In this document: positions 9,762 to 22,381 of the stretch, one piece after another | Position numbering within the stretch: position 1 is the first letter of the stretch | How the letters are laid out: each line of letters starts with the position of its first letter | NCBI GenBank assembly: GCA_018296165.2 | Contig: JACKQL020000001.1 | Span: 930,001-994,000, forward strand | Origin: Termitomyces sp. T153 | Lineage: Eukaryota > Basidiomycota > Agaricomycetes > Agaricales > Lyophyllaceae | Direction of reading: 5' to 3' | DNA length: 64,000 nt | The notes under the pieces: generated by a model | Told to the model about the DNA's origin: nothing | Seen by the model: only the letters and a program-made list of their open reading frames with translations | Database searches by the model: none | Translations under genes and position numbers: made by a program

Positions 9762-11311
9762 TTAGCAATAGGACATGAATTTATCCAAAGTTATGCACTT
9801 ACATCTGTAAACCATTGAGAATTTCTTGATAGACAATATTTGCTGTTTTTTGTGATGTAATTTCTGGTGACCACAATCACCTTGCAATGATCTCCTAATA
9901 AGTGCAACATAAAGTTGACTATGTGTACAAACTGGTGAATGAAGGTCCAATCCAACATGCTTGACTGATTGCCCTTGGGACTTGTTGATAGTCATAGCAA
10001 ATGCCAGTCAAACTGGAAATTGTCTCCTGCACAATGGGATTGTCAGAGGTATCAGGACTGATCCTTGAAACCAAAATAGTTGATCCTGCAAACTTGGCAT
10101 TGTCATGACCTGCTCCCTAGCCCCTGACACTGTTCCCAGCCCCTTCCAATGCCCTGCCCAACTCCCCCAAACCCTGCCCACCCTCCACGCCCACACTGGA
10201 TAACTCCGACACTTCTCTGGCAAACCCTGATGGCCCCCTGACCAACTCCAACACCTTCTCTGCAGCCATCAACACTTCCCCTGAACTCCTGAGACTTCCT
10301 CCACCATTCCTGACCATGTCATACACCTCCAACCCCCTACCCTAGTTCACCCAACCTGCTTCAGAGCATCACGATGACCTTGGAGCAGTTTGTGCCCCCA
10401 GCTGATCCCATCAGAATACTGCCGTGGCCTGCGCTCTTTGCTTGGCCCAAACCCATCAAGTCTTGATCAATCCCCCCATCAAACTCTGGCTCCACCCCCA
10501 TCCCCTAGCGAAGCCTCTGTCTACTCTGTAATCTATTTACGCACTTGTTCCTGATGCCTGCCCAAGCCCAACATTAATATATTTGGACTTAGACTTCCCC
10601 AGACAACTCCGGACTTGCTCAGACCACTCCCCCTAGTTTCCCCTTGCAAGTCTCTCCACTCCATGCCAACTCTGGACACAAGGTTATAAGTGCAGGACAT
10701 TGTGTCTGCCTAGTAAGGATTTGCCAGTGTAGCTGAGCCCCCATCATCAGTGGAACCTGATAGGCATCTCTACTGATGATCCAACATCTAAGGACTCTGG
10801 GGCTCATGTGAGTGACAATCATTGTTGTCCCATTGCAAAGTCCTTTAGTTGTATTCAGATTCCTCAGGAGCATTACAGGAACACCAATCTTCAAAACCAA
10901 TTTAGCCAAAGGCAAATTACTGGTTCTCAAAGAGTTGAGATATTCTATAGGATATATATAATGCAAGGCCACTAGCATTTCTATCAGACCTGATAGACTC
11001 TGCACTTTGCAAGGTTTTCTCTTCTCCTGAACTTCTCTGCAGGACTTCTGAACTGATATATCCTCTATATCAGAATTCTTGCAAGAAATCATGGTCTGGT
11101 CCAGGTAATGCTGATCATTTTGTTGATGATTATTAATATGGGGATAAGTGGAAGAGATCAATCCAGTGATAGAATTGTCATCACAGACATAGTTGCAGGA
11201 AGTTGTACTGTTTCTCCAGGCCCAAGATTTTCTCCAGCACCAACATGCAATAGCCAAGCTGCATGAGCAATGTTATTAGGAGTCTGATTCTATCTCATAT
11301 TTTGAACCAAG
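9762..11311 (-). pseudogene. Helitron/Pif1-type helicase, C-terminal part
   Basis: Minus-strand fragment of the SF1 helicase carried by Helitrons. Visible motifs are a YPIEYLNSL region, NLPLAKLVLKIGVPVMLLRN (the conserved 'LKIGxPVMLLRNL' motif), CNGTTMIVT, and near the end [12 protein letters not shown] (motif V/VI: 'T(I/V)xKSQGQ') plus [10 protein letters not shown]. Removing the solo LTR 10101-10762 and one TSD copy joins ISRDA to KFAGSTILVSRIS in frame. Stop codons elsewhere (for example upstream of 11100) show decay. The other half lies at 62753-63690, separated by element A1; 11307-11311 (CCAAG) is the TSD. Confidence 0.85.
10101..10762 (+). mobile_element. solo LTR of the A family with 5-bp TSD
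   Basis: Begins TGTCATGACCTGCTCCCTAG and ends in the A-type U5 (CCTAGTAAGGA near 10710, GGAACCTGATA at 10752-10762). The terminal CA has become TA. It is flanked by GGCAT at 10096-10100 and 10763-10767, a perfect 5-bp target-site duplication. At 662 bp it is about 300 bp shorter than the other A LTRs, so its U3/R centre, including TATA box and start site, has been deleted. It splits the helicase reading frame. Confidence 0.9.
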
Positions 11312-12262
11312 TGTCACAACCTGCTCCCTAGACCCCAACACCGCCCCCAGCCCCCCCCTTCAATGCTCTGCCAAACTCCCCAACCCTTGCCCACCCTCCG
11401 CGCCCACTTCGGGCAACTCCGACACTTCTTTGGCAGACCCTGACGGCTCCTTGATCAACTCCAACGCCTTTTCCACAGCAGTTGATGCATCCCCTGAATT
11501 CCCCTGGACTCCCGAGGCTTTCCCCGACCCCAAAACGATCCGCTTTCCAACTGATCCCATTAGAATGTCACTGCGGCCTGTTCCAAGATCACACCCAACA
11601 ACTGTTGACTCTGTGCAGTTCCGTCAAGCCACCGCCATATCCTCTGCCCTCCGGAGCTGCCCAGTAGTAGGTATATAAGTCATAGAAGAACCCCTAGTAC
11701 TTTAGTCTTGATATTGCATTTACCGGTTTCCTATGTCTTGTCTTTCATCTCGTCCCTGTCTCTATTTTTAGTTTTGAATCTATCTCTGTTCTCTGTCTCG
11801 TCTCACCTCATCTCCACCTTGTCTCGACTGTGTATAGTTCCTTTGTCTTCCTAAGTTCCCTTCATCTCCAACAACAGTACGAACTCCATGCGCACACTAC
11901 GACCCAAACATTCCTATGACAACCCTGGACCTCGCTCCCGCTTGGCCCAGGAACACCTCACATCTTGGCAATCTCCCGTCAAACCTCTGGCTCTGCCCCC
12001 ATCAACCACAAAGCCTCCGCTTACTCCGCATTCTAATTGCACGCCCACAAACTTGCTCTGGCACCTGTCCAGGTTCAACAATGAGTATACTTGGTCTTAG
12101 ACGCCCCCAAGCCACTCTGGACTTGCTTGGACCACCCCTAGCTCCCCCTTGCAAGTCCCTCCACATCAATACCAGATGCTTGGTTATAAGTGCAGGACAT
12201 CATGTCCGCCTAGTAAGGACTCGCCAGTGTAGCTGAGCCCCTGTTGTCAGTGGAACCTGACA
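11312..12262 (+). repeat. 5' LTR of A1
   Basis: Starts TGTCACAACC, ends GGAACCTGACA. Pairs with 61796-62747. Contains U3 with TATA box, R with the AGTCTTGATATT start, a pyrimidine-rich tract around 11740-11860, and the U5 terminal block CCTAGTAAGGACTCGCCAGT shared with families A and B. Confidence 0.93.
11672..11715 (+). promoter_or_regulatory. TATA box and predicted transcript start of A1
   Basis: TATATAA at 11672-11678, with AGTCTTGATATT at 11704-11715 starting 32 nt downstream. The same 32-nt spacing occurs in A2, B and C. The start position is an inference from this spacing and from perfect complementarity to the primer-binding site. Confidence 0.65.
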
Positions 12263-12263
12263 T

Positions 12264-12275
12264 AATATCAAGACT
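12264..12275 (+). promoter_or_regulatory. self-priming primer-binding site of A1
   Basis: AATATCAAGACT, one base after the LTR end, is the exact reverse complement of the predicted RNA 5' end (11704-11715). No tRNA-like TGG start is present. This is the arrangement known for Tf1/sushi-type chromoviruses, where the RNA 5' end folds back as primer. Confidence 0.75.
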
Positions 12276-12294
12276 CCTCCTTACCCTGTTCTTG

Positions 12295-12560
12295 ATGCCT
12301 GCATATAACCCCATGTACAACCCCGCCAGCTACCTAACCGACGTCTATGGTTGACCGGTACTGGAAAACCCCTATGCCCCGTTCTACCCAGGCCCTCCCA
12401 TGGATCAGTACGTCCCCTGTCACTGGACCCCTGACCCCAACCAGGCATTCTACGCCCCCTCCATCAGCCAGGGAATACCTCTGGGCTGGCGCTGCCCTCC
12501 CGCGTTCTCCGCCGATGGCAACAACCCCTGCATGTACCCCAGGGGATATTCCGCGGTGCC
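12295..12560 (+). pseudogene. A1 gag, N-terminal part
   Basis: Begins at ATG 12295 and matches the start of the intact gag of element C (MSAFNPAYNPVGYPTD), with the Pro/Tyr-rich blocks YAPFYPGP and HWTPDPNQ. An in-frame TGA interrupts it near 12353 (a C-to-T change of CGA when compared with C). Element B then cuts it after 12560; it resumes at 20143. Confidence 0.85.
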
Positions 12561-14902
12561 TGTCATGACCCGTCCCCTGGACCCCCGCACATCATCCAGC
12601 AACCTCCCGTTCCCCAAAACCCCCAACGCTCCGCTGAACTTCTGCCCATGCCCCACGCCTATTTCAATTAGCCCCGATGCACCCTTGGCTAACTCCGACG
12701 CCTCCCTGGCTAACTCCGACGGCTCCCTGGCCAACTTCAATGCCTTCCCCACAGCCACTGATACTTACCCTGGATCTCCCAAACCCCGAGAACCACCCCC
12801 GCTATTCCCGATCTTCGCCACCCATCATTAACTCAACACCCTGCTTCCTCCGACCCATTCCGGAGTATCACAACAACCTCGGGGCAACCCGCGTTCTCAA
12901 ATGATCCCATCAACGTATCAATGCAGCCCGACCCTGATTGCAACTGACACCCGCCAACTCCGTTTGAGCTCCGCCACAGCCCCACCCGCCACAGCCGACG
13001 TACTCTGAAAGTAAAGTCAGTATATAAGACGTCGATAGCTCTTCATACTCTAGTCTTGATATTACCTACCATTGTTAACGTTACCTATGGTCTGACTGTT
13101 TCCTTTCTCACGTTCCATGTTCCGTGTCTTGTTTTCCTTACTCTCAGTCTCCCGGTCTTATCTCAGTCTCCTGGTCTTGTCTTGTCTCCATTTCGTTATC
13201 ATTCTCATTATTGTTTTGTATCACCGCTTGAATCTATTCTTGTTCCATCTCGACTCCATTTCATTTTGTCCGACGCTGTCTTGGTGACTCCGTCCAGCCA
13301 TTGTGCCCAAGTCTTCCTCAACCTTAATGACCTCACAAACTCTGCGATTACGATTACAAACCCCGACACTCTTTCACTAGATCCGAACCTCGCTCTTTGC
13401 TCAGTTCCGGACTCCATCAACCCCAATTGATCTTCCATCAAACCCCAGCTCCACTCCCATTGATTGTGTAGCCTCCTACCCCTTTGCATCCGCAAATCTC
13501 CCATATGGTCTTCTGCCTGAACCTGTCACGACCCGTCCCCTGAACCCCTGCACATCACCCATCAACCCCTTGAACCCCCAAAAAACCCCCAACGCTCCGC
13601 CGAACTTCTGCCCATGCCCCGCGCCTATTTCAGCTAACTCTGACACCTCCCCGGCTAACTCTGACGGCCCCCTGGCCAACTTCGGTGCCTTCCCCGCAGC
13701 CACTGATACTTACCCTGGATCTCCTGAACCCCAAGAACCACCCCCGCTGTTCCCGATCTTCGCCACCCGTCATCAACTCAACACCCTGGTTCCTCCGACC
13801 TATTCTGGAGTATCACGACAACCTCAGGGTGACCCGCGTTCCCCAATGATCCCATCAATGTATCAGCGCGGCCTGATCCTCGATTGCAACTGACACCCGC
13901 CCACTCCGTTGAGCTCCACCAAGCCCCGCTGCCGCAGCTGATGTACCCCGAAGTTCTCCGGTAGTCAGTATATAAGCCGTTGAGTAGCTCTTCGTACTCT
14001 AGTCTTGATATTGCTTAATGTTACCTATGGTCTGATTGTTTCCTTTTCATGTTCGTGTTTTCGTGTTTTGTGTCTCGTTCTCCTTACTCTCAGTCTCCCG
14101 GTCTTATCTCAGTCTCCCGGTCTTATCTCAGTCTCCCGGTCTTGCCTTGTCTTCATTTCGTTATCGTTCTCGTTATTGTTTTGTATCTCCACTCGAATCT
14201 ACTCTTGTTCCATATCAACTCCATTCCATTTCATCTGACGCTGTCTCAGTGACTCCGTCCGGCCATTGTGCCCAAGTCTTCATCAACCTTAACGGCCTCA
14301 CAAACTCCGCGATTACGATTACGAACCCCGACACTCCTTCACCAGGTCCGAACCTTGCTCTTCGCTCGGTCCCGGACTCCATCAGCTCCAAATGATCTCC
14401 CATCAAACCCCGGCTCCATCCCCATTGATCACACAGCCACCTACCTCCCTTGCTTCCGCAAATCTCCCGTACGGCCTTCTGCCTGAACCCCGCCAAGACC
14501 GTCTCGTTTCCCCACAATCCAACTTCTCCGGACCTTCCCGGATCTGTCTGGATCACATCTCCCCAACTACCCGCGCAACCCACCCGGACCCGGAACGTCT
14601 TCGAGTGTTCGGTTACCAATGTAGGGGAATCACGCCCGCCTAGTAAGGACTCGCCCAGTGCAGCTGAGCCCCCGGGGTCAGCGGAACCTGACAGAACCCC
14701 GCCAAGCCTGTCCCATTTCCTCGCAATCCGACTTCTCCGGACCTCCCCGGACCCATTTGGATCACATCCCACTGACTATCTGCACAAGCAATCAGTGTCC
14801 AGAATGCTTTCAAGTGTCCGGTTGCCAGTGCAAGGGGATTACGCCCGCCTAGTAAGGACTCACCCAGTGCAGCTGAGCCCCCATGGTCAGCGGAACCTGA
14901 CA
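12561..14902 (+). repeat. 5' LTR of B, interrupted by a solo LTR
   Basis: 12561-13523 plus 14699-14902, together 1167 bp, matching the 1166-bp 3' LTR at 18972-20137. The gap is the solo LTR 13524-14693 with its TSD. Confidence 0.9.
13524..14693 (+). mobile_element. solo LTR of family B inside the B 5' LTR
   Basis: A 1170-bp full-length LTR (TGTCACGACCCGTCCCC to GGAACCTGACA) flanked by GAACC at 13519-13523 and 14694-14698. It inserted into the 5' LTR of B, so B-family activity continued after B landed. It contains its own TATATAA (near 13970) and AGTCTTGATATT. Confidence 0.92.
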
Positions 14903-17500
14903 TAATATCAAGACTCTACCTTACCCTGTCCGTGATGCCTGCACTATCTCTGCACACATGATCAAATAACTCCGATGTCTATAGTCTACCTGTGCCTGGA
15001 AACCCTTATGATTCATATGGCCCTGCCCAATTTGCCAAGGCACATTGAGTCGCAGATCCGACACCAAATGTCTCCTCTGCTCCGGTTACATCCATACAAC
15101 GGCTCCCCCCACAGACACCCTCCCCAACCCACACCCAACCTCGAACCCCTCACGCAGACCGTCAAATCATCTTCCACCCCACCCTTACCCTCTCTGCCAA
15201 CTCTGTTCCCTCGCACAAAGTTGACCCCGCCGTCACCCAAAGAACAGCATTCTAAAACCTGGCGACTATCTGACCAAATGAGCGACAATGTCTCTGGCAC
15301 CGTGCCAACCCTCCGACAAACAATAATGCCAACCCGCCGCAAAATAGTCACCCATTGTGCGAAGGATTGCCAGCCATGATGAGACCACTGAGAACGCGCT
15401 TCCCCAAAGCCCGCCTGTGGATCCACCGACCCACTAGCAACCCTGCAGACTGACGAATGCGACTAATCACCAACAACATTACCAAACCCTACTACCAACC
15501 ACCTGACCCTCACCGCAATCACCCCCAAGGAACTATGCCCTCCAACAACTAGCCCCGAAATCACCAAAATCAAGCTCAACCCAACAACCCCAACAACAGA
15601 GCAAGAACCCCAGACCTAGGCTATGCTCCAACTCCAGAACCTGCTTCCGGTCAGTTGGGGACCTCGGTTGACTCAACCGTCACCTCCGCCCAACAAATGA
15701 AGGGGCCCTGACACCTCTGACCTGACCCCAACAACCCCGAAACAAGACCAAGACATCCCCGAGCTTCTAGACGGTCAGGAAAAGAATGGCTACGCACCTC
15801 CACCCCGCCGCCCAAAGCATAGCCCCAAAGTTAACGAGGAGAACCACGGCACTCCAACTCTCAACAAGGGACAACTCCGGACTGCACCGCTATTTCAACA
15901 CCTTCTTCCACACAATCTGGAACCCCCGACATTGAGGACCCTTGACACTGACCCTCCCCGCATGCCACTCCCAAACCTAAACTCCACCACCAGACTCCGC
16001 CACCTCCCACAAAGGAACCCCCAGCATAGGAGCCACCCCGAACTAACTATAGGAAAAAGGACCCTATATGAAGTAGTTCCCCTAAGTACTCTAAATTCGC
16101 TGACATGTTCATATAAGGGAGGGAGAAGCCCCACCATCATTCAGAGAATGTCAATCAGCCGCTCAAGCAACCTGACGACCCAAAGGGCACACGCTCCAAT
16201 ATCCTTAAAGGACCTCCCCCACCTGGCTTGATGACCCAAACAACCCTGCGCCAGCCCAAAACTGCCCGACCCACCCCTCTGACCCACTCCAAACCCCTTG
16301 ACGCAGCTCTGGACCCTGGCAACACGACTCCAGGGCCTCCGCTCCGACTCTGACATTTGATCAAGGAGACCTACGGTGCCAACCCAACAACGATGCCCTG
16401 GTAGCCCCAACTCCACAACATAAATCACCACCAGCTTCAAATCCCACCCCTACACCAGAATATGTCTGTCAAACAGGGACCACATCTTTGGAGTACCCAG
16501 AAGCAGGCCACATGCGAAGTACCCTCTCCGGAGTACCCTAAGGTTGCTGACGCCAACTCCGGACCAGGAGAAACTTATGGGGACTGGTCACCCTGAATCC
16601 CGCCCCCTTGTCACCGGCACTCCAAAGCACACCAAACACCCCTGAGCACACCTGCCCATGGACACAACCCTCTGGAGTGCGACGTCGAACCAATATTTTG
16701 GAACGCAACAAAGCCCTGACCCTGCATGCCTTTCATCGAATACAATACTCCGGAGCTCAACAGAACCCCACCATATGCAGCCCCACCAAAACATAGATCC
16801 CAGGGCAACCCAAGTCAAGGAATCGGATCCTCACTCTAAGAGAGTATCTCCACCCCCACACTGACCAAACCCACAGCCCAGGACAACTGGAAAACCAGCT
16901 CCCGCCAACTTATTACAAGGACCCCCCTCCGGACCAACTATGCCGCGAGGACGAACCTTGCCCCACCAACCCCACCAATGAAGATGGCCCCGCCGCCTTT
17001 GCCACCAGTGTCGGCATAAGGGCCAGATCATGGGAAGACCTCCGTCCCTCCCACCAACCACACTGACAGGAAAACCAAAGCCCCAAACCCCACTGGACAC
17101 ATGTGAAAGATTCGAAGGTCTGCCCTCCTGTACCAACACGGCACATGTCCCCACCGCAGACTGAAGAAAACCCCTACACTCCTGGTCGGAAATTCCAAGA
17201 ATCAAACCCAATAACACCATCCCAAAATGCCATGGAACTCCACAGGAGAACTCCCACCACCCCTGCCAAACCTTGGGAGCCCTCCCTGCAATGCTCCGTC
17301 CTGTCCCGACAAACCCTGGAACTAGCCAGCACAGATGGCACTAGCGGGCATAACCCCCGCCTCTGGATTCACTAGGGATTCAACTCCCACTCACACCCCT
17401 GCGTGTTTCGCTTACTTCGCCCTCATACAAACTAAAACCTCACTTCACATGCCCAGGGACCAGGAAAAGAACATGTTCGTGTACAAAAATTACATATATA
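14903..17500 (+). other. B internal region: PBS, gag-like start and unassigned sequence
   Basis: AATATCAAGACT at 14904-14915 is the self-primer site, complementary to the B start in its 3' LTR (19461-19472). A gag-like leader opens at ATG 14935 with recognisable blocks such as PVPGNPYDSYGP, but stops are frequent. From about 15500 to 17500 the sequence is C-rich with broken frames; one segment near 16070-16100 recalls the [14 protein letters not shown] stretch before RT. No RT, RNase H or integrase motif is visible. Confidence 0.55.
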
Positions 17501-17561
17501 TACAAGGCAAGGGAGGCAGCAAGTCCGAAAGCAACAAGAAACAGGGCCCGCACCCACCCCC

Positions 17562-18758
17562 TCACTCCCTCCTCAGATCCCCCAGCAACCCTATCCCCAG
17601 ATTGACTTCCATCTGGGCCCGCACCACCACCAAGACCTCCGCCAACCCCGGCAACGCCTCTCCTGCGTCAACCGCCACCTCCCACCACAACCCTGGGGCC
17701 ACCGCATTGCATCGCCGATGCCCCGCCAGCAACCTCTCCAATCGCGCCATCCCCTGCTGCAACTCTGGGGGCTGAACCACGGACCCCTGCATCAATACAT
17801 CCTGAATCGACGTGAACACCGCGGAGGCACCGTCCAGGAGGACCCAATGCTCCCGCACCCAGCCTAACCCCAGAAAATGAACTGTCAGTAACGAACGGAG
17901 GAGTGGAAGACCACTCACAAAGAATCCCCGCGCACCCCAAAGCGGCCTTGTTGGCCAACCAATCCTCCCTCCGCCTCACTGCCTCCAGCTCTGCCCACAG
18001 CGCATCCCCCCCCGGAACTCGCCCCCACCCCTCCACTTCCCCCGTGGGCTGCCCCTCCATCTGCATCAGACGCTCCCGCAAACCCCGCACCTCTAATGCT
18101 CGCTCCGTCGCCATGCGCACCAATGTGTTCCTTTCCTGCTCCATTGCCTCTTTCTCTGTCTGCACCGCATCACAATCCTCCCTCGCCTGTCGAAGCTCAC
18201 CCTCCCATGCTGCCAATGACGTTGTCAAAGCCTCCACCTGCTTGCAAAGGAAGACCTCCATGATTGAAGGAATAGGTGTGGGGGGACTCAATGACCATTC
18301 CAAGGGAACGCCTGGGATAGGAGAAAAGAGGAGAGACTCCAGAGGCCCCGCTGACAGCCCACGCCCATGCAGCCTCTTGCTGAGTCCCACCCCCGAGGAC
18401 AGGGAGGCTCGGTGCTTCCCACGAATCACCACCGAGGATGCCCCCTTTCCCTGACCACCCTGCAAAAACCCTGCCTTCCCTGCAGACCGCCCCATGCTCC
18501 CCTCCTTTGGCAACGTGGGACAAAACTTGGTCTGCTTCAGGACCCCCAGGAAATCCACCACCACCACCACGGATGACTCTACAAAAACCCCGTCAGTCAT
18601 CCCGAGAAGACAAGTTGACACCACTTACGACTCTGGTTCCTAGCACTAGTGTGGCGCCAACGCTCAAACTCCTCCCCCCCACTGTCATACACCACCACCT
18701 TGTCCAAATCAGAAAGCAATGGAGCGGGGGAGACTACTGGAATGCTGGGGGAAGACAT
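17562..18758 (-). pseudogene. antisense gene of element B (coiled-coil protein, no Cys cluster)
   Basis: Minus-strand gene opposite to the element's sense strand, in the same slot as in A1, A2 and C (between internal region and 3' LTR). It starts at ATG 18758 (MSSPSIPVVSPAP). Its central part forms a coiled coil (EALTTSLAAWEGELRQARED...) followed by RRREDWLANKAA, and after an intron continues VREHWVLLDGASAV and AGHRR, all matching the C-element protein. The intron (55 nt, GT-AG) has the same position and phase as in C but a different sequence. The six-cysteine cluster of A1 and C is absent. A frame break between about 18600 and 18630 suggests decay or an unrecognised intron. Confidence 0.72.
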
Positions 18759-18971
18759 GACAAAATTTGGGAAACCCCAAGGTACATCCAAGGCTTTTAA
18801 TTGATTGAAGAGAACCCTGATGAAGCGGCAGCCATGCTTCGACTTTGTCTCCCATGCCGCTATCACTTGCTGCGGACTGATCAACATTGCTTGGCTTTGA
18901 CTCCCATGCCCTGCCAATCCCCGACCTGCTCCCTGCGTCTCAAAGGGTCTCAATGCTGAGGGGGGGGGTGA

Positions 18972-20137
18972 TGTCACGACCCATCCCCTGGACCCCCACA
19001 TGTCGTCCGGCAACCTCCTGTTCCCCAAAAACCCCAATGCTCTGCCAAACTTCTGCCCATGCCCCACGCCTATTTCAATTAGCCCTGACGCACCCTTGGC
19101 TAACTCCGACGCCTCCCTGGCTAACTCCGACGGCCCCCTGGCCAACTTCAACGCCTTCCCCGCAGCCACTAATACTTACCCTGGATCTCCCAAACCCCGA
19201 GAACCACCCCCGCTGTTCCCAATCTTTGCCACCCATCATCAACTCAACACCCTGGCTCCTCCGACCCATTCTGGAGTGTCACAACAACCTCAGGGCGACC
19301 CGCGTTCCCAAATGATCCCATCAACATATCAATGCAGCCCGACCCTTGATTGCAACTGACACCCGCCAACTCCGTTGAGCTCCGCCACAGCCCCACCGCC
19401 ACAGCCGACGTACTCTGAAAGTAGTCAGTATATAAGACGTCGAGTAGCTCTTCATACTCTAGTCTTGATATTACCTACCTATTGTTAACGTTACCTATGG
19501 TCTGACTGTTTCCTTTCTTGCGTTCCGTGTTCCGTGTCTTGTTTTCCTTACTCTCAGTCTCCCGGTCTTATCTCAGTCTCCTGGTCTTGTCTTGTCTCCA
19601 TTTCGTTATCATTCTCATTATTGTTTTGTATCACTGCTCAAATCTATTCTTGTTCCATCTCGACTCCATTTCATTTTGTCCGACGCTGTCTTGGTGACTC
19701 CGTCCAGCCATTGTGCCCAAGTCTTCCTCAACCTTAATGACCTCACAAACTCTGCAATTACAATTACGAACCCCGACACTCTTTCACTAGATCCGAACCT
19801 TGCTCTTCACTCGGTTCCGGACTCCATCAACCCCAATTGATCTTCCATCAAACCCCGGCTCCACTCTCATTGATTGTGTAGCCTCCTACCCCTTTGCGTC
19901 CGCAAATCTCCCATACGGTCTTCTGCCTGAACCCCGCCAAGACCATCTCGTTTCCTCGCAATCTGACTTCTCCGGACCTCCCCGGACCCATTTGGATCAC
20001 ATCCCACCGACTATCTGCACAAGCAATCAGTGTCCAGAACACTTTCAAGTGTCCGGTTGCCAGTGCAAGGGGATCACACCCGCCTAGTAAGGACTCGCCC
20101 AGTGCAGCTGAGCCCCCATGGTCAGCGGAACCTGACA
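18972..20137 (+). repeat. 3' LTR of B
   Basis: 1166 bp, TGTCACGACCC to GGAACCTGACA, preceded by a G-rich polypurine tract (about 18959-18971). TATATAA at 19429-19435 with the AGTCTTGATATT start at 19461, again 32 nt apart. Confidence 0.92.
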
Positions 20138-22381
20138 GTGCCCCCCAACCCTGCCTACCTTCCCCCTGCCCACTACTACACATACCCAGTCCCCGCCGCA
20201 GCCCCGACCCCTCTGGGGCCTATAGACAATCATTCCCCCCCTTGTATGCCGTTCCCCACCCAAGCCCCTCCTTCTTCCAGGCAGCAAAGGGTCAAAGTCT
20301 ATGCCCAACAATGCGACAAAGTCCTCCACTTCCTCCACCTCTCTCCCACAGAGTTCACAAGACGCACCTGCACCCTCCTCACCAACCTAGGCTACCCTGA
20401 CACCTCCGTGACTCCAGAAGTCTGGGCGGATCAACTCCTCGATTTCCATGAGTGCTATCTGCAAGGAAACCTCCTGGAGACTACGCAAGGCACCCTGGGC
20501 ATTGATGATAACTTACGGAACAAGCTCCATGCATTGGTCGAAGAAATCCACACCAGCCCGAACTTCCACCCCTTCAAAGACCCTCTAGACCCTGCCCGCT
20601 CCTTCCATGTGCAACGTGGGGAGCCCATCGGAACATGAAGCAAAGCCCCACCTTCCATTCCCCATCAGCAGGAAGAACTCAATGCAGCCTCCAGCATCTT
20701 GAGGAACCTCAACCCCGCAGGGGGATTGTTTGACCAACCAGCTGCCCATACCTTGGCCCTCTCTGCTCGCCCTCAGGCCAACTCCATCCCCAGCACCTTC
20801 TGAACCTGGGACCAGCCCACCGTCTCTGAACCCCGCCCCCAACAGCTGCCCCCACGCATCGACAATGACAACCAGACTCTCTCCTACATCAACAAGCCTG
20901 GTAACCCCACCGAGGAGCACGCCCCACGCAACGGACCTTCACGAGACTGACCCCTCCACTTTGACCTCCGCGCCCCTTGTGTCAATGCCCCTCCACCCCG
21001 TCCCAATGCCCCGGTCCCCCCGCGACAGCCCACGGGTCCCAGGGTGCCCCGACCACCCTTCCTTACCAACCATCCTCGTCCCCTGCCTGCTCCGCTGCCT
21101 AACCCTCCTGCCGACGCAAATTATTTGGGACCCCCCACTCCTGGGGGACCCCCTTGATGGGCCCCGGGGCCTGCCCCAGGCAACACGGGACAACCCCCCA
21201 GTGGAGGGCCACCCAATGGCGGAGTCCCTGGGGGATGGGGCCCGGTGATGGACAATTTCCCCCCCCAGCACGGAAATGGGAACAACTACTATTACTACTA
21301 CAATGCCAGACCCCCGCCCCAAGCTCAAAATCCACAGGACAATACCCGCGACACACTGGCCCAGGAGGGTAAGCTCAACATTCAGAAACCCAAAACCTTC
21401 ACTGGCCGCGACCCCCAGAAGTGGCAAATCTTTCTAACCCAGTGTCTGACTATGTTCCAAGCTAAGCCGATTACCTTCCAACTTGAGAGCTCACAAGTGG
21501 CCTTTGCCACATCATATTTACAGGGTATCACCTTTGATCATTACACCGCGCTACTCTGGTTTGACCCCAACAACCCCGTGCTCTCCAATTGGCTTGCTTT
21601 CACCCAGGAATTCTCGAGTAAGTTTGGCATCTTTGACACCAAAGCAAAGGCGGAGGAAAATCTCTTCAACCTCTGAATGCACGACAACGAACGCTTCACA
21701 ACCTTTATTGTACGATTTGAACGAGAGGCCTACGAGACTGGCTGGAATTACAATGCCCTCCAGTTCGCCCTCCATTGTGCCCTGCCTCAACGAATCAAGG
21801 ACATCCTTCACCTCACATCCAAGCAAACCACCTATGATGGGTACAAGGTGCTCGTTACCCAGGTCAACCAATGTTACTAGGAAGATTGCAGCAAAAACAC
21901 GGCACCCCAGACCCCCTGGAATGCCTCCAGTAACACCAACTGGCAGGCCGGAGCAACCAACGGCATTTGGTCCTCAATCCCCGCTAACCCCACCAACCCC
22001 GCACCCCATTTTTCCTTGGGCCAAGGGATTACCAGCACCAACCCACTCCAGGGGCAATGTCCGCTGGCCCAGCTCAACGCTGCCGACCTCCATGACACCC
22101 CAGTACCCCTGGATACCAACCCCGACAACCACGACGACATCCCGGACCCCGCTGACAATCAAGAAGCCCTATGCGCAAACAGAATCCAGGACAGCCTGTG
22201 GATCAACGTGCCAGAGGAAACACAGGAGAAACGACGGAAGAAGGGCGCATGCATCCTATGTGGTGAGCAGGGACACTTTATTTGCAGTTGTCCTAAACAA
22301 CAGGTGATGGGACGCGCCATGTGGACGATCGACGGAGAGGACTGTAACTACTAGTTCATGGAAAACAAGTCAGCGGTTTAG
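20138..22381 (+). pseudogene. A1 gag, remainder
   Basis: Resumes gag after the B insertion, with PNPAYLPPAHYY right at the junction. It contains the Pro-rich linker, the capsid-like retrotransposon gag domain (region of AKPITFQLESS and YETGWNYNAL) and a C-terminal zinc knuckle CILCGEQGHFICSC in which the pattern CX2CX4HX4C is retained. Several in-frame stops occur, including TGA where C has CGA. A TAG at the NYQF position is shared with A2, so it predates or recurs between the copies. Confidence 0.88.

Larger units (their letters stand above)
12561..20137 (+). mobile_element. element B: pol-less LTR retrotransposon inserted in A1 gag
   Basis: TSD GTGCC at 12556-12560 and 20138-20142. The 5' LTR is 12561-14902 (split by a solo LTR) and the 3' LTR is 18972-20137. 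Net length is about 6.4 kb, with roughly 4.07 kb of internal sequence (14903-18971). The LTRs share the terminal motifs and self-primer signals of family A but differ in U3. I find a gag-like start at 14935 and an antisense gene, but no reverse transcriptase, RNase H or integrase motif on either strand. Probably a non-autonomous derivative mobilised by A-type enzymes; extreme decay of a former pol cannot be ruled out. Confidence 0.88.

Noticed and set aside
17500..18758. Interpreting the minus-strand frame in B as a host gene captured by the element
   Set aside because: It aligns in order, with the same intron position and phase, to the antisense genes of A1, A2 and C, so it is part of the element family.
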